From Bacteroidales bacterium (GTDB taxonomy: Bacteria; Bacteroidota; Bacteroidia; Bacteroidales; WCHB1-69), in NCBI GenBank assembly GCA_031272415.1, contig JAISTU010000165.1, forward strand, positions 1-6,188: a stretch of 6,188 nucleotides of DNA. Reading direction: 5' to 3'. Position 1 is the stretch's first letter, and each line of letters begins with the position of its first letter. The translations under genes were made by a program, and so were the position numbers. Under the pieces are notes generated by a model. That model ran no database searches, had not been told where the DNA came from, and saw nothing but the letters and a program-made list of their open reading frames with translations. Below are positions 5,913 to 6,188 of the stretch, piece after piece.

Positions 5913-6089
5913 ATGGTTGATAAAATCAGTCAAAATTTAAAGTACAGCAATAATGCTGAAGAAATGTGTAGAAAAGATGCTTTAAGTGTCGCTCGTTTAA
6001 GAGAAGATGCCGAGAAGTACGCTTTTGCTATGCAATTGTCTGATTATCAAGCATTTACCCCCCCCCCCCAACTCACTGATAATCAATGA
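5913..6089 (+). CDS. Hypothetical 58-aa protein ending in a poly-C tract
   Basis: I do not recognise this protein. ATG 5913 is preferred over the in-frame GTG 5856 because the promoter -7 box covers the latter. The product is charged and probably mostly helical (AEEMCRKDALSVARLREDAEKYAFAMQ written in parts: AEEMCRK, DALSVARLRED, AEKYAFAMQ), with no membrane segment. Twelve C encode the Pro run TPPPQ just before the end, and the stop TGA lies within a near-palindrome. With 11 C the frame would stay open to the window edge, so the present C-terminus depends on tract length or on correct base calling. It may be a real small protein, a truncated gene, or the 5' part of a longer one. Confidence 0.45.
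   Translation: MVDKISQNLKYSNNAEEMCRKDALSVARLREDAEKYAFAMQLSDYQAFTPPPQLTDNQ
6058..6069. repeat. Homopolymer of 12 C
   Basis: Twelve C in a row are striking in such AT-rich DNA and lie within the last codons of the 58-codon ORF. Tracts of this type change length by replication slippage and also cause sequencing and assembly errors. The similar strings CTGATTATCAA (6040-6050) and CTGATAATCAA (6076-6086) flank it, 36 bases apart and matching at 10 of 11 positions. Confidence 0.8.
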
Positions 6090-6092
6090 GTT
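6070..6092. repeat. 23-bp near-palindrome overlapping the ORF stop
   Basis: AACTCACTGAT (6070-6080) and ATCAATGAGTT (6082-6092) are reverse complements at 10 of 11 positions around a single central A. The structure starts directly after the C tract and contains the TGA stop at 6087-6089. It may be a hairpin, a protein-binding site or an end of a mobile repeat. No T-run follows, so it is not a classical terminator. Confidence 0.6.
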
Positions 6093-6143
6093 ACGTGCAT
6101 TTGAGCAATTAAAAATCATCAATCGTCTAATCCACGATTTTGA

Positions 6144-6188
6144 CAAGATTTACCTGATTTTCAAGATTTTATATCATTGGAAATCTTG
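6144..6188. repeat. CAAGATTT repeats with a terminal hairpin
   Basis: CAAGATTT occurs at 6144-6151 and 6162-6169, 18 bases apart, and its reverse complement AAATCTTG forms the last eight bases (6181-6188), giving an 8-bp stem with an 11-base loop. Strings such as aagattt-acctgattt-tcaagatttt resemble the degenerate 'aatcctgtaaatcttg' repeats often met between Bacteroidota genes (recollection, unchecked). The element is probably cut by the window end. Confidence 0.45.

Noticed and set aside
1..6188. CRISPR array, tRNA, rRNA, tmRNA or insertion sequence with transposase
   Set aside because: I found no regularly spaced repeats with unique spacers, no cloverleaf or rRNA-like segment, and no transposase-like protein.

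Overview
The window looks like a piece of a Bacteroidota (Bacteroidetes) chromosome. The reasons are the AT-rich composition, two copies of the -7 box TAnnTTTG (both reading gTGTATCTTTG), starts without Shine-Dalgarno sequences, and a DsbD-type protein with a signal peptide ending before Gln. The genus cannot be read from this sequence.

Layout. Positions 1-290 hold no convincing gene. They begin with a GC-rich stretch (about 57% G+C by hand count over 1-180) carrying small hairpins, followed by CTTCGTG-type repeats. Positions 292-1848 look like an accessory patch. It holds a 105-aa protein of unknown function, one base further a 281-aa single-HKD phospholipase D-like protein with a C-terminal winged-helix-like domain (a restriction-nuclease-like architecture), and then two small reading frames that are both broken as written. 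The first break sits exactly on the slippery heptamer A AAA AAG. No methyltransferase or other defence partner is visible inside the window.

Positions 1849-5623 are a housekeeping block on the plus strand: an upstream region with a palindrome, a direct repeat and a promoter, then dsbD (transmembrane thiol:disulfide reductase with a thioredoxin domain), smpB (trans-translation factor) and mutY (A/G mismatch adenine glycosylase). Gaps of 12 and 25 bases suggest co-transcription. The three proteins do not form one pathway. They cover envelope thiol redox, rescue of stalled ribosomes, and repair of oxidised guanine mispairs.

Positions 5624-6188 are mostly non-coding and rich in repeats. They hold a 100-bp imperfect inverted repeat, a signal-peptide-like stub, a second promoter, a 58-codon reading frame of unknown function ending in a 12-C homopolymer, a 23-bp near-palindrome that overlaps its stop codon, and a degenerate CAAGATTT repeat at the window edge.

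The points most worth a second look are the nuclease module with its frame-broken downstream ORFs, the poly-C tract with flanking repeats, and the long inverted repeat after mutY. None is a proven new system.
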